DNA of 64,000 nt from Caprella mutica (taxonomy: Eukaryota; Arthropoda; Malacostraca; Amphipoda; Caprellidae): contig CANNZV010002489.1 in the NCBI GenBank assembly GCA_947561585.1, forward strand, positions 1-64,000, in the 5' to 3' direction. Shown piece after piece: positions 33,885-44,862 of the stretch; the stretch's first letter is position 1; the number at the start of each line of letters is the position of its first letter. The notes below the pieces were generated by a model, which worked only from the letters and a program-made list of their open reading frames with translations, was not told where the DNA came from and searched no databases. The position numbers were made by a program, and so were the translations under genes.

Positions 33885-34345
33885 CATGTTTTAAAGTGTT
33901 GCCGGAAAGTCGCCAGTATAATGAGAAAAATTATCCAGGTTGCCACATTTAAGACACTTTAAAGGAGCAATTTGGCTTCCTAGTAAAGATTTTACACTTG
34001 GAAACATCTTTTGCTTCATGCCTGATACATGTCACCATGTGTGTTAACTCTTGAGACTATTTTGGGAGTAATTAACTTGTTATTTACAGGTTTTTCAGCT
34101 TATTTAACCCTCAATAGTCGCCAATATACTGGCGACTTTGTCCATACTCCAGTCTGCAGAAACTGGTTAAGTGTTCGTAGAGATCTCTTAATCTGTTCGT
34201 AGCAAAATTAATGTAAATATAGGAATTAATTCAGAAATGTCCGTAGCAAAATTAATGTCAATATAGGAATTAATTCAAAAATGTTCGGAGAGAATATCCC
34301 AAATATCTCACATATTCTGCAGACTGGTCCATACTTTAAAACATG
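33885..34345. mobile_element. middle nested element, catgttttaaagt ends
   Basis: Inverted ends catgttttaaagt and actttaaaacatg continue with gaaagtcgccagtata at the left and tatactggcgacttt at the right, about 35 bp of imperfect TIR. It interrupts the 33759-34487 MITE and is itself interrupted by the element at 34149-34327. Confidence 0.7.
34149..34327. mobile_element. hAT-like MITE, CCAGTCTGCA family, innermost of three nested insertions
   Basis: Ends ccagtctgcaga and tctgcagactgg with a perfect 8-bp target duplication tccatact (34141-34148 and 34328-34335). The interior has two near-identical blocks, gtagcaaaattaatgt plus ataggaattaattc. Confidence 0.88.
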
Positions 34346-34504
34346 GCATTTTTCCACCGAAAATTAATCGTAACATAGGAATAAATAGCTAAATATCCAC
34401 CGACTATGATGGAATATTATTTTCATTTGAGAGAAATTCCACCGACAGGTGACAAGTCAGTGGAATTTACCATTAAATACATACTGGTCACTAAAGTGTT
34501 CTCC

Positions 34505-35337
34505 CCAGTCTGTATTTGGTGCACAGAATTCCACTGACTTTTTGAAAAAGCTGATAAAATCCACCATAAATTTCCAGTAATTTGGCTGATCCACCAACAT
34601 TTTATGATTTTTCCAATTTGTTATGCTCACTTCTTTGGTATGAGAATTGACACTAGACTTTCAAATTTTAATGGGAATATATGTGAAATTATCCATTCAG
34701 AACCAATTGTTAATTCAGTAACAGTGAGTAACTGATCTAATTAATGTCTATCAATTACACAGGAAATGAAAGCGGTTAATGACCGGTTCAATTTTATTAT
34801 AGGCACAAATATAAAAATACACAGTTTGGCAAATATGGACTTATTGCGGATAATCGAAAAGAGGGTAAAATGTAGAGCGTGGTTGTTAACCCCACAAAGT
34901 CTAGAGCCAATCTAACAGAGGACCAAACTAAAACTATACACGAAAACCTCAGTTTTAGGCATATTTTCGTATTGGACTACAAACAGCTCATTATATACCT
35001 AGGCCTTATATTCAATAATAATCCTACGGATACAATAAGAATGTCTTACGGTGGTATTTTAACGGACTTTTAGGGTAAGGGTTAAAAGAGAGGATGTAAG
35101 CAATTAACATCATTCGATACTTTTGAGAAAGAAACAATGTTATTTCAAGAGTTATTGAAATATATAGGTATAGCTATTCTTATTGAAATTATAGTTCATA
35201 ACAAATTTATCCACCCAAAATTAATGGTAACATAGGAATAAATAGCTAAAAATCCACCGACTTTGCAAGAATATTATTTTCAGTAGGAAAAAATTCCACC
35301 GACATGTCGGTGGAATTTACCACAAAATACAGACTGG
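34505..35337. mobile_element. hAT-like MITE (CCAGTCTGTATTT) with perfect TSD and internal insertion
   Basis: Flanked by tgttctcc at 34497-34504 and 35338-35345. The copy would be about 235-250 bp but is expanded by a 584-bp insertion (about 34620-35203) with ends gttatg and cataac and a duplicated aattt. Interior frames are not protein-like. Confidence 0.85.
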
Positions 35338-35352
35338 TGTTCTCCAAGAAAT

Positions 35353-35602
35353 CCAGACTGTATTTCATGGTAAATACTAAATTCCACCGACATGTTGGTG
35401 GAATTTTTCCCCCTTTGAAAATAATATTCTGGCAAAGTCGGTGGATTTTTAGCTATTCATTCCTATGTACCATTAATTTTCGGTGGATAAATTGGAAAAA
35501 TGTTGTTGGATCAGCCAAATTACTCATTTACTGGAAATTTATGGTGGATTTTTTCAGCTTTTTCAAAAGTCAGTGGGATTTTGTGCACCAAATACAGACT
35601 GG
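35353..35602. mobile_element. hAT-like MITE, opposite orientation
   Basis: Ends ccagactgtatttcatgg and caccaaatacagactgg. Target duplication caagaaat/caacaaat has one mismatch. The element sits 15 bp from the previous one in inverse orientation. Confidence 0.82.
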
Positions 35603-35610
35603 CAACAAAT

Positions 35611-35717
35611 TCTCTATTTTTGGCTTCTGTTCTCTGTAAAATACATGTAAATATAGGAGGAAATTAAGGATTGTTCGCACAGAAAATGTTAAAATTGTCC
35701 TATGTTCTGCAGACTGG
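35611..35717. mobile_element. fragment of a CCAGTCTGCA-family element
   Basis: Sequence from tggcttctgttctctgtaaa to cctatgttctgcagactgg is the reverse complement of 60325-60430, which begins ccagtctgcagaacattgg. Only one end is present here. Confidence 0.55.
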
Positions 35718-35754
35718 CTGGAGGGTTCTAGGTAGCCTTGTAGGTACATATAGG

Positions 35755-35989
35755 CCAGTCTGTATTTCATGGTAAATTCCACCGACATGTCGGTGGAATT
35801 TTTTCCTCTTGAAAATAATATTCTGGCAAAGTCGGTGGATTTTTAGCTATTTATTTCTATGTCAACATTAATTTTTGGTGGAAAAATGGGTAAAGTGTTG
35901 GTGGATCAGCCAAAATTCTGGAAATTTATGGTGGATTTTTTCAGCTATTCAAAAAGTCAGTGGAATTTATTGCGCCAAATACAGACTGG
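35755..35989. mobile_element. hAT-like MITE (CCAGTCTGTATTT), perfect TSD
   Basis: A 235-bp copy with ends ccagtctgtatttcatgg and gccaaatacagactgg, flanked by catatagg on both sides (35747-35754 and 35990-35997). It is the best full-length reference copy for the family in this window. Confidence 0.9.
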
Positions 35990-36005
35990 CATATAGGTAT
36001 AGGAA

Positions 36006-36200
36006 CCAGTCTGCAAAAGATGCCTGGAGGAGTTGTGAATATTCTAATTATTTCCTATGTTTACATGTTTTTATTGGAGAGTTTTTATTTTGAGATTTTT
36101 GGCCATTTTGGAGAGAAATTTGAAAATCTCTAGAGAGAAATTGCCCCAAAAATTAAATATCTGGAGACAGTAGACTGATTGTGCATGCTTTGCAGACTGG
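36006..36200. mobile_element. hAT-like MITE (CCAGTCTGCA), perfect TSD
   Basis: A 195-bp copy, ends ccagtctgcaaaa and tttgcagactgg, flanked by tataggaa at 35998-36005 and 36201-36208. Its target directly adjoins the TSD of the preceding MITE. Confidence 0.9.
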
Positions 36201-36489
36201 TATAGGAATTACGTACCTAATTAAAATTGTTGCCGGATAATTGAAAATTCAGGTCTCAGGAGACCAATTTCAAGGCCTCAATAGTCGTCGGATAAATATC
36301 ATAAATTCACAACTTCGTCTTCATCCATCATTTGCTGCTTGCAAGTTGCTGACTGCCTGAGACTGCCAGCCATGTTTCAGAGGCTGGAAAATTGTAAGGC
36401 AATTTTTGTGCCAAAATTTCACTAAAATTTTGAGCCAAGCCAATTTGACTCATTTTTCAAAGATTTCAAGCCAAAAATTAAGGGTTCAT

Positions 36490-36615
36490 AGAAGCACCGA
36501 AACGGACCGATTGAGGACCAAAACAGACCGATTGGGGACCAAATTGGACTAATTGCGGTCCATAACGGATAGATTGGGGTCCAAAACGGACCGAATGGCG
36601 ACCAAGCCGGATCTA
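36490..36615. repeat. ~21-bp degenerate tandem repeat (accgattggggaccaaaac)
   Basis: Five to six imperfect units built on cggaccgattggggaccaaa. It lies downstream of a gagccaa-type repeat fragment (36378-36480). Confidence 0.65.
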
Positions 36616-37225
36616 ATCAGGCCGAAACAGAGCTAAGTAAAGTAGTTAGTAGTTCAGGTAATAAAGCATGTTCAAACTCGCCATTCTGATGGCGAGCTTG
36701 TGCTAGTTATTTTGAGCCCTTCAATTACAAATGGAGAGAAATACCTATCTTTCTTCTATGCTACAATGTTATTTTGGAGATCTTTTAGGAGAGAAATTTC
36801 AATATAGGGATAAATTAAAAAATTAAACTAATTACATATATCTGAGGTTTAACTTTTTTAATCCATCCAATTAATTGGCTTTGACTGACGTACTCTCTAA
36901 GAGTCATAATAAGACTATAACATTTATTAAATAAAGGATAAACCCGTTATAATATTAGAGGATTAAGAGAAAGGAATAACAATGTAAAGGGTAAGTTTTA
37001 AGTTTTAACTACCTAATACCTATATATATAAAAATTGAACTGTTATTTCTTTCATTGCTATTCCAAGAACAAAGTTTCAATTAGTAATTGTTAAGCTAAG
37101 TTTTTAACCTAGCATCAAAATAATAAAATAATTTTTTTTCAGATATTTAAATATCGTATTTTCTACCAGATACTTGATAGTTAGTTTACTCTCTTCTGTT
37201 GTTTTTATTGAAGATTACATCTACC

Positions 37226-40200
37226 ATGTCTGATTCTGCTGCTGAAGTCCCAATGAATGGAGAGGAAGAAGTTAATGGAGACTCTGCTGAGTCTGATCAG
37301 CCCAAAACTTTCAAAGATCTGGTAAGACTCATATTTTCATTGCTATCTCTACCTAACTTTATCTTAGCTACTGTAAATAGTTTTGTTATAGCAATTTTTT
37401 ACCTCTGAATAGACTGTAATAACTCCAGTCTGTATTTTGTGGTAAATTCCACCGACATGTCGGTGAAATTTTTCTCCATTGAAAATAATATTCTGGCGAA
37501 GTCGGTGGATTTTTAGCTATTTACTCGTATGTTACCATTAATTTTCGGTGGAAAAATGGGTAAAATGTTGGTGGATCAGCCAAATTTCTGGAAATTTATG
37601 GTGGATTTTTTCAGCTTTTTCAAAAAGTCTGGAATTTTGTGCACCAAATACAGACTGGTATTAACTCATATATATTGTTATTTTAAGCTGATATTTTGAA
37701 TAATTCCTTTATATAACAGTAGTTATCATAATCTGAATTAGAGTACCTACATTTATTGTGAACTATTAATTTAGTTGCAGAATAATAATATATTGAAATT
37801 AGAATGTCAGGTAGCTAAATCTCATTTTTGAATCTTATCTAGCTAATTAGCCATCAGATTTTTACACAACAATTGGATTGGTTGATTCATTAGAATGTTT
37901 TTTTCAGGGACTAGTACCCGAGTTGTGTGATGCGTGTCACAGAAGAGGCTGGCTAGCTCCGTCACCAATTCAAATAAAGGCAATTCCTATTGCTCTGAAA
38001 GGTAAGTGGTTATAATAAATATGATTACAGTGAAACTCTGTGTTTTGAAATTCACTTGAGTTATGAAGTTGCTAGTTTCTATGTTTAAATTAGCTGTAGA
38101 AAATGATATACATCAAGAATTCCGTCACAGTTATCCCTCATTGACACCAGTTTTTCAAGATTGTAATTGTAGAAAAGAAGAAAACTATCTAGTGTATCAG
38201 ACATATGAACCAATGCTTGATAACTCAGGAGCAAGCTATACCTTCTGTTATCATCTTGAATCCTTGATAGTTCCATTTTTTATTATAATTTTAATATTTT
38301 TCAGGTCGTGATGTGATAGGTCTCGCCAAAACTGGTTCAGGAAAGACTGCCGCCTACACACTGCCTATGCTTCAGGCTCTATTGGAGAGAAAGAGGGAAA
38401 TGTTTGGGGCCGTGCTAACTCCTACTCGTGAATTGGCCTTTCAAGTCAAGGATCACATTGAAGCCCTAGGTAACATAACTCTATGTTTGATAAGATCTTT
38501 ACTTTTCTAATTTTTTGGCTATAGCTAGCCTATAATATAGACAGACGTCTATATAGTTGTATATTAATAAATCAATTTTCTTAAAGCTAAATCATTTAAC
38601 TATTAACTAACTATAACTACAGTGTAAAATTCAATGAATGGAAATTACCAAAGCAAGAACTACTTCTATCCCCAAGAATTCCCCATCCTGTTAACTAATC
38701 TTTCGCTATTTAAATTTCAGGTGCCAAATTAGCAATCAAAGTTACTGTTTTAACGGGAGGCATGGACTTCAAATCCGAAGTCCAGAAATTGAAGAACAAA
38801 CCACATATAATCGTTGCAACGCCAGGCAGACTGTTGGATCATCTCAAGAAAACTAAAGGATTCACATTAGAAAAATTGGAATATTTGGTATTTGATGAAG
38901 CTGATAGAATGTTTGGTTTGGACTTGGAGCAGCACATGAATACAATCATCAGTGTGATACCAAAGAAGAGAACTACTATGCTCTTCTCTGCCACTATGAA
39001 CAAGAGTGTGAGTGGTTAAAGTAGCTAATATTAACTTCCCTTTTTGTGCATGCTATAGTAACCATTTGATATTAATGTAATAGGGTAACTAGCTACTCAA
39101 TTACTGAATATTTTAAGTTACTAGGAAAGGAGTCATTAGCAGATGTGCATATTGAACATTTTCCTTAACCAAACATGACGCATCTTACCATACACTTACT
39201 CGTAATTATAAGCAATCTGTGATTGAGTTGTTACTGTAGCTATATAATTTGTAACATTTTTATGTTTTTAATATGATAAAATTTAACACAGACATGAAAT
39301 AGCTATGTAGAAAATATTAGCCATAAAGGCTTCATACAATACTTAAGGTTTGCATTGAGCTGTAGCTATTCTGTATCTTTATGAACTAGTTTATATCAAC
39401 CTCTTTGCTAACTAGGTAAATATTTAATGGAAGAGGATAACTTACTTCAAAAGCTTCTTAATTGCTATTGTGTACTAATTATAATGACATGGCAAGTTGT
39501 TACTTAATCTTCTAAACTTTCTGTTGTTCTTCTACAGACCAAAGATATAAAGAGAATATCTTTGAACAACCCTGCGATGGTGAAGCTTTCCAATATTAAT
39601 ACCACAGTGAGAACTCTGGAGCAGTACATGAAGCTAGTTCCTTACGTCAAAAAGGTGAGTCATATGATCTGATTTGAAATTCAAAAGGTAGAAATGTGTG
39701 CAGGAACCAATTCCTTTTAAACACCAAAGAGATTAGTCAAAACAACTTTTCTGAACACAGTTTCTTGAAATGATACCATGTGTTATATTGCGTCATTAAT
39801 ATTACATTTTTTATATTTACCTATTTAAAATATTGTAAATGTAGCTATATATAAATTTTAGGAAATCTTTTTTTAATATTAATTATAGTTTTCAATCTCT
39901 ATTGTTTTTTTTATCTAATTTCCCCCACCTTTCTCTACCAGATGACGAGCCTTGCTTGGATGCTGAAGAACATAGGGGCTAGTGATGAGAAGGAAGAGTC
40001 CCCCAGTGGTGAAGTGACAGTCACCCCCAGCAATAAGAGTGTCATCATTTTCTGCATCACTCGTAAGATAGTCCTGACAGTGTACCTAACTCTCAAAGCT
40101 CTCAACTTCAGAGCTGTGCCCCTCTACGGCAAAATGGAGCAGAACAAAAGACTGGGCGCGTTACACAAGTTCAAGAACGGTAGCAAGAATATTCTCATAG

Positions 40201-43200
40201 CCACTGATGTTGCATCAAGGTGAGAATAGGAAATAATTTAAATTTTAATATATGAAATAGATTTTTAGCTTAAATCTGAAAATAACCACTTAAACCACAC
40301 ACAGAGATTGTGATATTCATTAATAGCTACAAGCCTACGATTAACAAGTCTTAATGCCTATTTAATAAAAAATGTCAGTAATTAACATTTAGTATTATGG
40401 TATATATCACCTTTATTTTAAGTTGCAAGTTTTCCTATTTTTCGAATCCAAAAAGATATTCATCAAGAATTAAAGTAGAAGTCCTATTCATTCAATGTAG
40501 CTAATACTTAATACAAGCTAATTCACTTATATATCCCTCACATGCTTAACAATTTTGATTAAACAAATCACTACTTGCTATTAGCTATATCTGTCTATTT
40601 AATAAGTTAATAGTATATCTGTAATAGTCTGATGTCAACTAATTATTATTTTGCAGAGGTCTTGACATCCAAGGAGTAGACTGGGTGATAAACCACGACA
40701 TTCCCGCAAGTACAAAGGACTACATTCACAGAGTGGGAAGAACAGCAAGAGCTGGCAAGAGTGGAGCCTCTCTTACTCTACTAAACCAGGTAAATACTCT
40801 CTCTACTAAACCAGGTAAATACTCTCTCTACTAAACCAGGTAAATACTCTCTCTACTAAACCAGGTAAATACTCTCTCTACTAAACCAGGTAAATACTCT
40901 CTCTACTAAACCAGGTAAATACTCTCTCTACTAAACCAGGTAAATACTCTACTAAACCAGGTAAATACTCTCTCTACTAAACCAGGTAAATACTCTCTCT
41001 ACTAAACCAGGTAAATACTCTCTCTACTAAACCAGGTAAATACTCTCTCTACTAAACCAGGTAAATACTCTCTCTACTAAACCAGTTAAATACTCTCTCT
41101 ACTAAACCAGGTAAATACTCTACTAAACCAGGTAAATACTCTCTCTACTAAACCAGGTAAATACTCTCTCTACTAAACCAGGTAAATACTCTCTCTACTA
41201 AACCAGGTAAATACTCTCTCTACTAAACCAGGTAAATACTCTCTCTACTAAACCAGGTAAATACTCTCTCTACTAAACCAGGTAAATACTCTCAACTAAA
41301 CCAGGTAAATACTCTCTCTACTAAACCAGGTAAATACTCTCTCTACTAAACCAGGTAAATACTCTCTCTACTAAACCAGGTAAATACTCTCTCTACTAAA
41401 CCAGGTAGCTAAATACAATACTCAACCACGTAAATACAATACTCAACCACGTAAATACAATACTTAACCAGGTAAATACCCTGCTTAACCAGGTAAATAC
41501 CCTGCTTAACCAGGTAAATACCCTACTTAACCAGGTAAATACCCTACTTAACCAGGTAAATACCCTACTTAACCAGGTAAATACCCTACTTAACCAGGTA
41601 AATACCCTACTTAACCAGGTAAATACCCTACTTAACCAGTTAAATACCCTTCTAAACCAGGTAAATACTCTTCTAAACCAGGTAAATACTCTACTAAACC
41701 AGGTAAATACTCTACTAAACCAGGTAAATACTCACTAAACCAGGTAAATACTCACTAAACCAGGTAAATATTCACTAAACCAGGTAAATACCCTACTTAA
41801 CCAGGTAAATACCCTTCTTAACCAGGTAAATACCCTTCTTAACCAGGTAAATACCCTTCTTAACCAGGTAAATACCCTTCTTAACCAGGTAAATACTCTT
41901 CTAAACCAGGTAAATACTCACTAAACCAGGTAAATACTCACTAAACCAGGTAAATACTCACTAAACCAGGTAAATACTCACTAAACCAGGTAAATACTCA
42001 CTAAACCAGGTAAATACTCACTAAACCAGGTAAATACTCACTAAACCAGGTAAATACTCACTAAACTAGGTAAATACTCACTAAACCAGGTAAATACTCA
42101 CTAAACCAGGTAAATACTCACTAAACCAGGTAAATACTCACTAAACCAGGTAAATACTCACTAAACCAGGTAAATACTCACTAAACCAGGTAAATACTCA
42201 CTAAACCAGGTATATACTCACTAAACCAGGTAAATACTCACTAAACCAGGTAAATACTCACTAAACCAGGTAAATACTCACTAAACCAGGTAAATACTCA
42301 CTAAACCAGGTAAATACTCACTAAACCAGGTAAATACTCACTAAATCAGGTAAATACTCACTAAATCAGGTATATACTCTACTAAATCAGGTAAATACAA
42401 TACTTAACCAGGTAAATACCCTACTTAACCAGGTAAATACCCTACTTAACCAGGTAAATACCCTACTTAACCAGGTAAATACTCTACTAAACCAGGTAAA
42501 TAATCACTAAACCAGGTATATACTCTACTAAATCAGGTAAATACAATACTTAACCAGGTAAATACCCTACTTAACCAGGTAAATACCCTACTTAACCAGG
42601 TTAATACCCTACTTAACCAGGTAAATACTCTACTAAACCAGGTAAATAATCACTAAACCAGGTAAATAATCACTAAACCAGGTAAATACTCTACTAAACC
42701 AGTTAATGTTGTCAAAAAGTAAAACTGTACGGTTTAATGACATGTTCCTCTACATCCCTGATGTACATTATGTACCTCTAAATTAATATGTAACATGTTT
42801 ATTTCCCTGCAGTACGACGTTTTCGAGTTTATGGAGCTGGAGAAAAAGTTACAGTATGAAATGAAGGAGTTTGAAATCAGCAAAGAAGAGGTGGATATCT
42901 TGCACCCAGCAGTTAAAATGGCGGAGGAGATGAGTATTAAGGTGAGTTAGGGAGGAGATGAGTATTAAGGTGAGTGAGGGAGGAGATGAGTATTAAGGTG
43001 AGTGAGGGAGGAGATGAGTATTAAGGTGAGTTAGGGAGGAGATGAGTATTAAGGTGAGTGAGGGAGGAAACATTTATTGTAAAACAAATGGGAAATAAAT
43101 TCTGTATAAATGGATATGTTGCTGATAATGCATTAAGGTTTGCAGTCTCATTCCTTCCCACCTCTAAATATTTCCAATCTAAACATATACCTTTTCAGGA

Positions 43201-43315
43201 GGTGGAGGGCATGGACACGGACAGACAAGTTGCGGCACAGAAGAAAGGGAGGAAGAGAAGAGCGGAGAAGAAACATGTAGGGGATTACCGAACGAAGAAG
43301 AAGAAAGTACAATAA
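37226..43315 (+). CDS. DDX47: DEAD-box RNA helicase DDX47/Rrp3 homologue
   Basis: Nine plus exons join in phase: 37226-37321, 37908-38001, 38305-38469, 38721-39007, 39538-39654, 39942-40219, 40657-40789, 42813-42941 and 43199-43315 (471 aa, close to the human length). Motifs visible: Q-motif Gln54 in SPIQIKAIP, Walker A AKTGSGKT (71-78), PTRELA (103-108), TPGR (152-155), DEAD (177-180), SAT (208-210), ATDVASRGLD (340-349), HRVGRTAR (370-377). The TFKDLG start and QYDV after motif VI point to DDX47, a nucleolar helicase for 18S pre-rRNA processing (Rrp3 in yeast). The tail is Lys/Arg-rich, fitting nucleolar localisation. A short polar insert ([11 protein letters not shown] region) precedes domain 2. 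ATG 37226 is the first in-frame ATG of its exon. Introns 7 and 8 carry tandem copies of their own upstream exon ends and donors. A MITE sits in intron 1. Confidence 0.95.
37425..37658. mobile_element. hAT-like MITE in DDX47 intron 1
   Basis: A 234-bp copy of the CCAGTCTGTATTT family, flanked by taataact and tattaact (7 of 8 match). It begins about 100 bp after the exon-1 donor. Confidence 0.85.
40781..42705 (+). repeat. tandem array of the exon 7/intron 7 splice-donor junction of DDX47
   Basis: The genuine exon 7 ends ctactaaaccag|gtaaatact. From there the same words recur about 85-90 times: first 25-bp units ctctctactaaaccaggtaa-atact, with occasional 21-bp units, then from about 41460 mostly 20- to 21-bp units (ccctacttaaccaggtaaat; tcactaaaccaggtaaatac). 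Nearly every unit keeps CAGGTAAAT, a good 5' splice-site match. Most also keep ctaaac or cttaac, resembling a branch-point. The array fills nearly all of the 2-kb intron. Reading through early units soon meets TAA, so use of later donors would truncate the protein. Confidence 0.95.
42923..43068 (+). repeat. five 28-bp copies of the exon 8 end and its splice donor
   Basis: The unit ggaggagatgagtattaagg-tgagtgag starts within coding exon 8 (EEMSIK) and includes the authentic donor AAG|GTGAGT at 42941/42942. Four further copies follow directly, each with an intact AAGGTGAGT, before a partial ggagga. The first copy reads into TAG three codons after the donor. The repeat therefore offers five equivalent donors at 28-bp spacing. 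Confidence 0.95.
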
Positions 43316-43316
43316 A
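43311..43316 (+). promoter_or_regulatory. AATAAA overlapping the DDX47 stop codon
   Basis: The terminal codons caa-taa are followed by ata, so AATAAA overlaps the stop. It could serve as the polyadenylation signal only with a very short 3' UTR; another aataaa lies near 43651. Confidence 0.35.
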
Positions 43317-44047
43317 TATCTGTAGTTTTTGTTTCTTTGAACTGAACCCTCACTTTTTATGTCATTCTCTGTAATTTATATAACTACTCTAGTATTCTTA
43401 TAACGAGTCTAATAGTTAACTATGAAGCATTTCACTGATTATTTTTTGTTAAAAGATTTATATACTCTGTTCAATTTTAAGAGGGTGGCTCATGAAGCCA
43501 TCTTATAATTGGTACCAAATGTCTTGTTTCAAGTTAAGGTCAAGAAGAGTATGAATCTTCTTTAAATATTCAGACCTAACCATACCTTACTATAATCTAT
43601 GGGGATACTTTAAGCGAAAGTCTGCATTAATTAACCAAATACAAGCACTCAAATAAAGATAAATATCAATGATGAAATCAGGCAAATTAACGGAAACCTA
43701 TTTAAAATGTTACAGACAATCTTGAGAAAAGGTTAGAAATGTAATGTCGTGACAACAGTCGTCACTGTACAGAAATTGTTTTAAACTTTCAAATGAATAT
43801 CCCTAATTGTGTCGAGAGTTATTTTTTGGGGCATCTTAAATGGATCACGTTGTATAATTCATAGTGAATAACTAGAGAAGTATACCAAGTACAATATTGA
43901 ACATCCGAAAATAGTATGAGTGACGTCACGCAAAATATTTTCCATTTGTTTTTAAATAAAAAATGCGCTATTATTCAGTTAAATGTGTATTTTCATGGAA
44001 ATTAACTTATATAAAATTGTTTGTTTTACACGTTATTCACTTATAAT
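43317..44047. other. DDX47 3' flank, nothing further recognised
   Basis: AT-rich sequence; atgacgtcac-like word at 43921. No supported exon. Confidence 0.4.
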
Positions 44048-44832
44048 TAGGGTTGTGACATCATGCACTAAAAAACATGCCATAATAGAAATGTACTTAT
44101 ACTCTAAAAAGCATGCACGTATGCTCTGAAAATCCTGCACTTAAGCCTTGAAAAGCATGCACTTAAGCTCTGAAACATGCTATTAAAGCGTTATTGCATG
44201 CATTTACATTTAGGTTAGTTAGTCCTCTTTTTTCGCCATTTTCTTTGCATGTACTTTGGAAAAAGTGTAAGTACATAATTTGGTAGGACTATATAAAAAT
44301 ATTCAGATATTAAATATCTAAATTGTCTTTTGTTATGAAATATTTATAGGTTTAGAAGTTTTGGAGTGGAAAACGTCATATTTTTTATTTACGTTTAGAA
44401 ATTTCTCAATAACAAAGGGAAACTTTTAATTTGTATTACCTTAGTAAAGTATACTAAATAGTGAATATTAAATTAATTTAAATAGTACCGTAAACATGCA
44501 GATGAAACCAAGTAAAACTCAAATAAAAATAACATAACAGCAAAAAACAAATAACTTGTATCTCAGTAGCATTGCATTTTATGACTAGACAAATAAGTCT
44601 AGAACAATATGCAGCATGCGATTAAAAAGAAAATGCATGCATGTAGCCTGCTTTTAAGAATAAGTGCATGAGGCATGCTTGTACTATGTATTTAAGAATA
44701 ACTGCATGTGAAATGCATTTAATAATAAGTGCATGCGGCATGCATTTAAGAACAAGTGCATGCGGCATGCATTTAAGAATAAGTGCATGCAGCATGCATG
44801 TACCATGCGTTTAATGCCACGTCACAACCCTA
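44048..44832. mobile_element. hAT-like element, TAGGGTTGTGAC ends, perfect 8-bp TSD
   Basis: Ends tagggttgtgacatcatgca and gccacgtcacaaccctac (element ends at the final a of cccta), flanked on both sides by cttataat (44040-44047 and 44833-44840). The subterminal regions are rich in gcatgc words (aagcatgcacttaagc; gcggcatgcatttaag; agtgcatgcggcatgc), possibly transposase-binding sites. Length 785 bp, no transposase. Confidence 0.88.
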
Positions 44833-44862
44833 CTTATAATATTCACGTAATAATATTTATAT

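Larger units (their letters stand above)
33759..34487. mobile_element. hAT-like MITE of the same family, split by a nested insertion
   Basis: The left end ccagtctgtatttggtgc and right end attaaatacatactgg belong to the 235-bp family. Internally the copy is interrupted at about 33885-34345 by a second element. No target duplication is visible (flanks aggctacc and tcactaaa), so an end may have been exchanged or mutated. Confidence 0.7.

Noticed and set aside
37199..37225. Earlier DDX47 start at 37199
   Set aside because: That codon is TTG; the first ATG is 37226, in a good context (acc-ATG-t), giving the expected N-terminus.
40781..42705. CRISPR array
   Set aside because: Direct repeats without unique spacers, within a eukaryotic intron and derived from the exon end.
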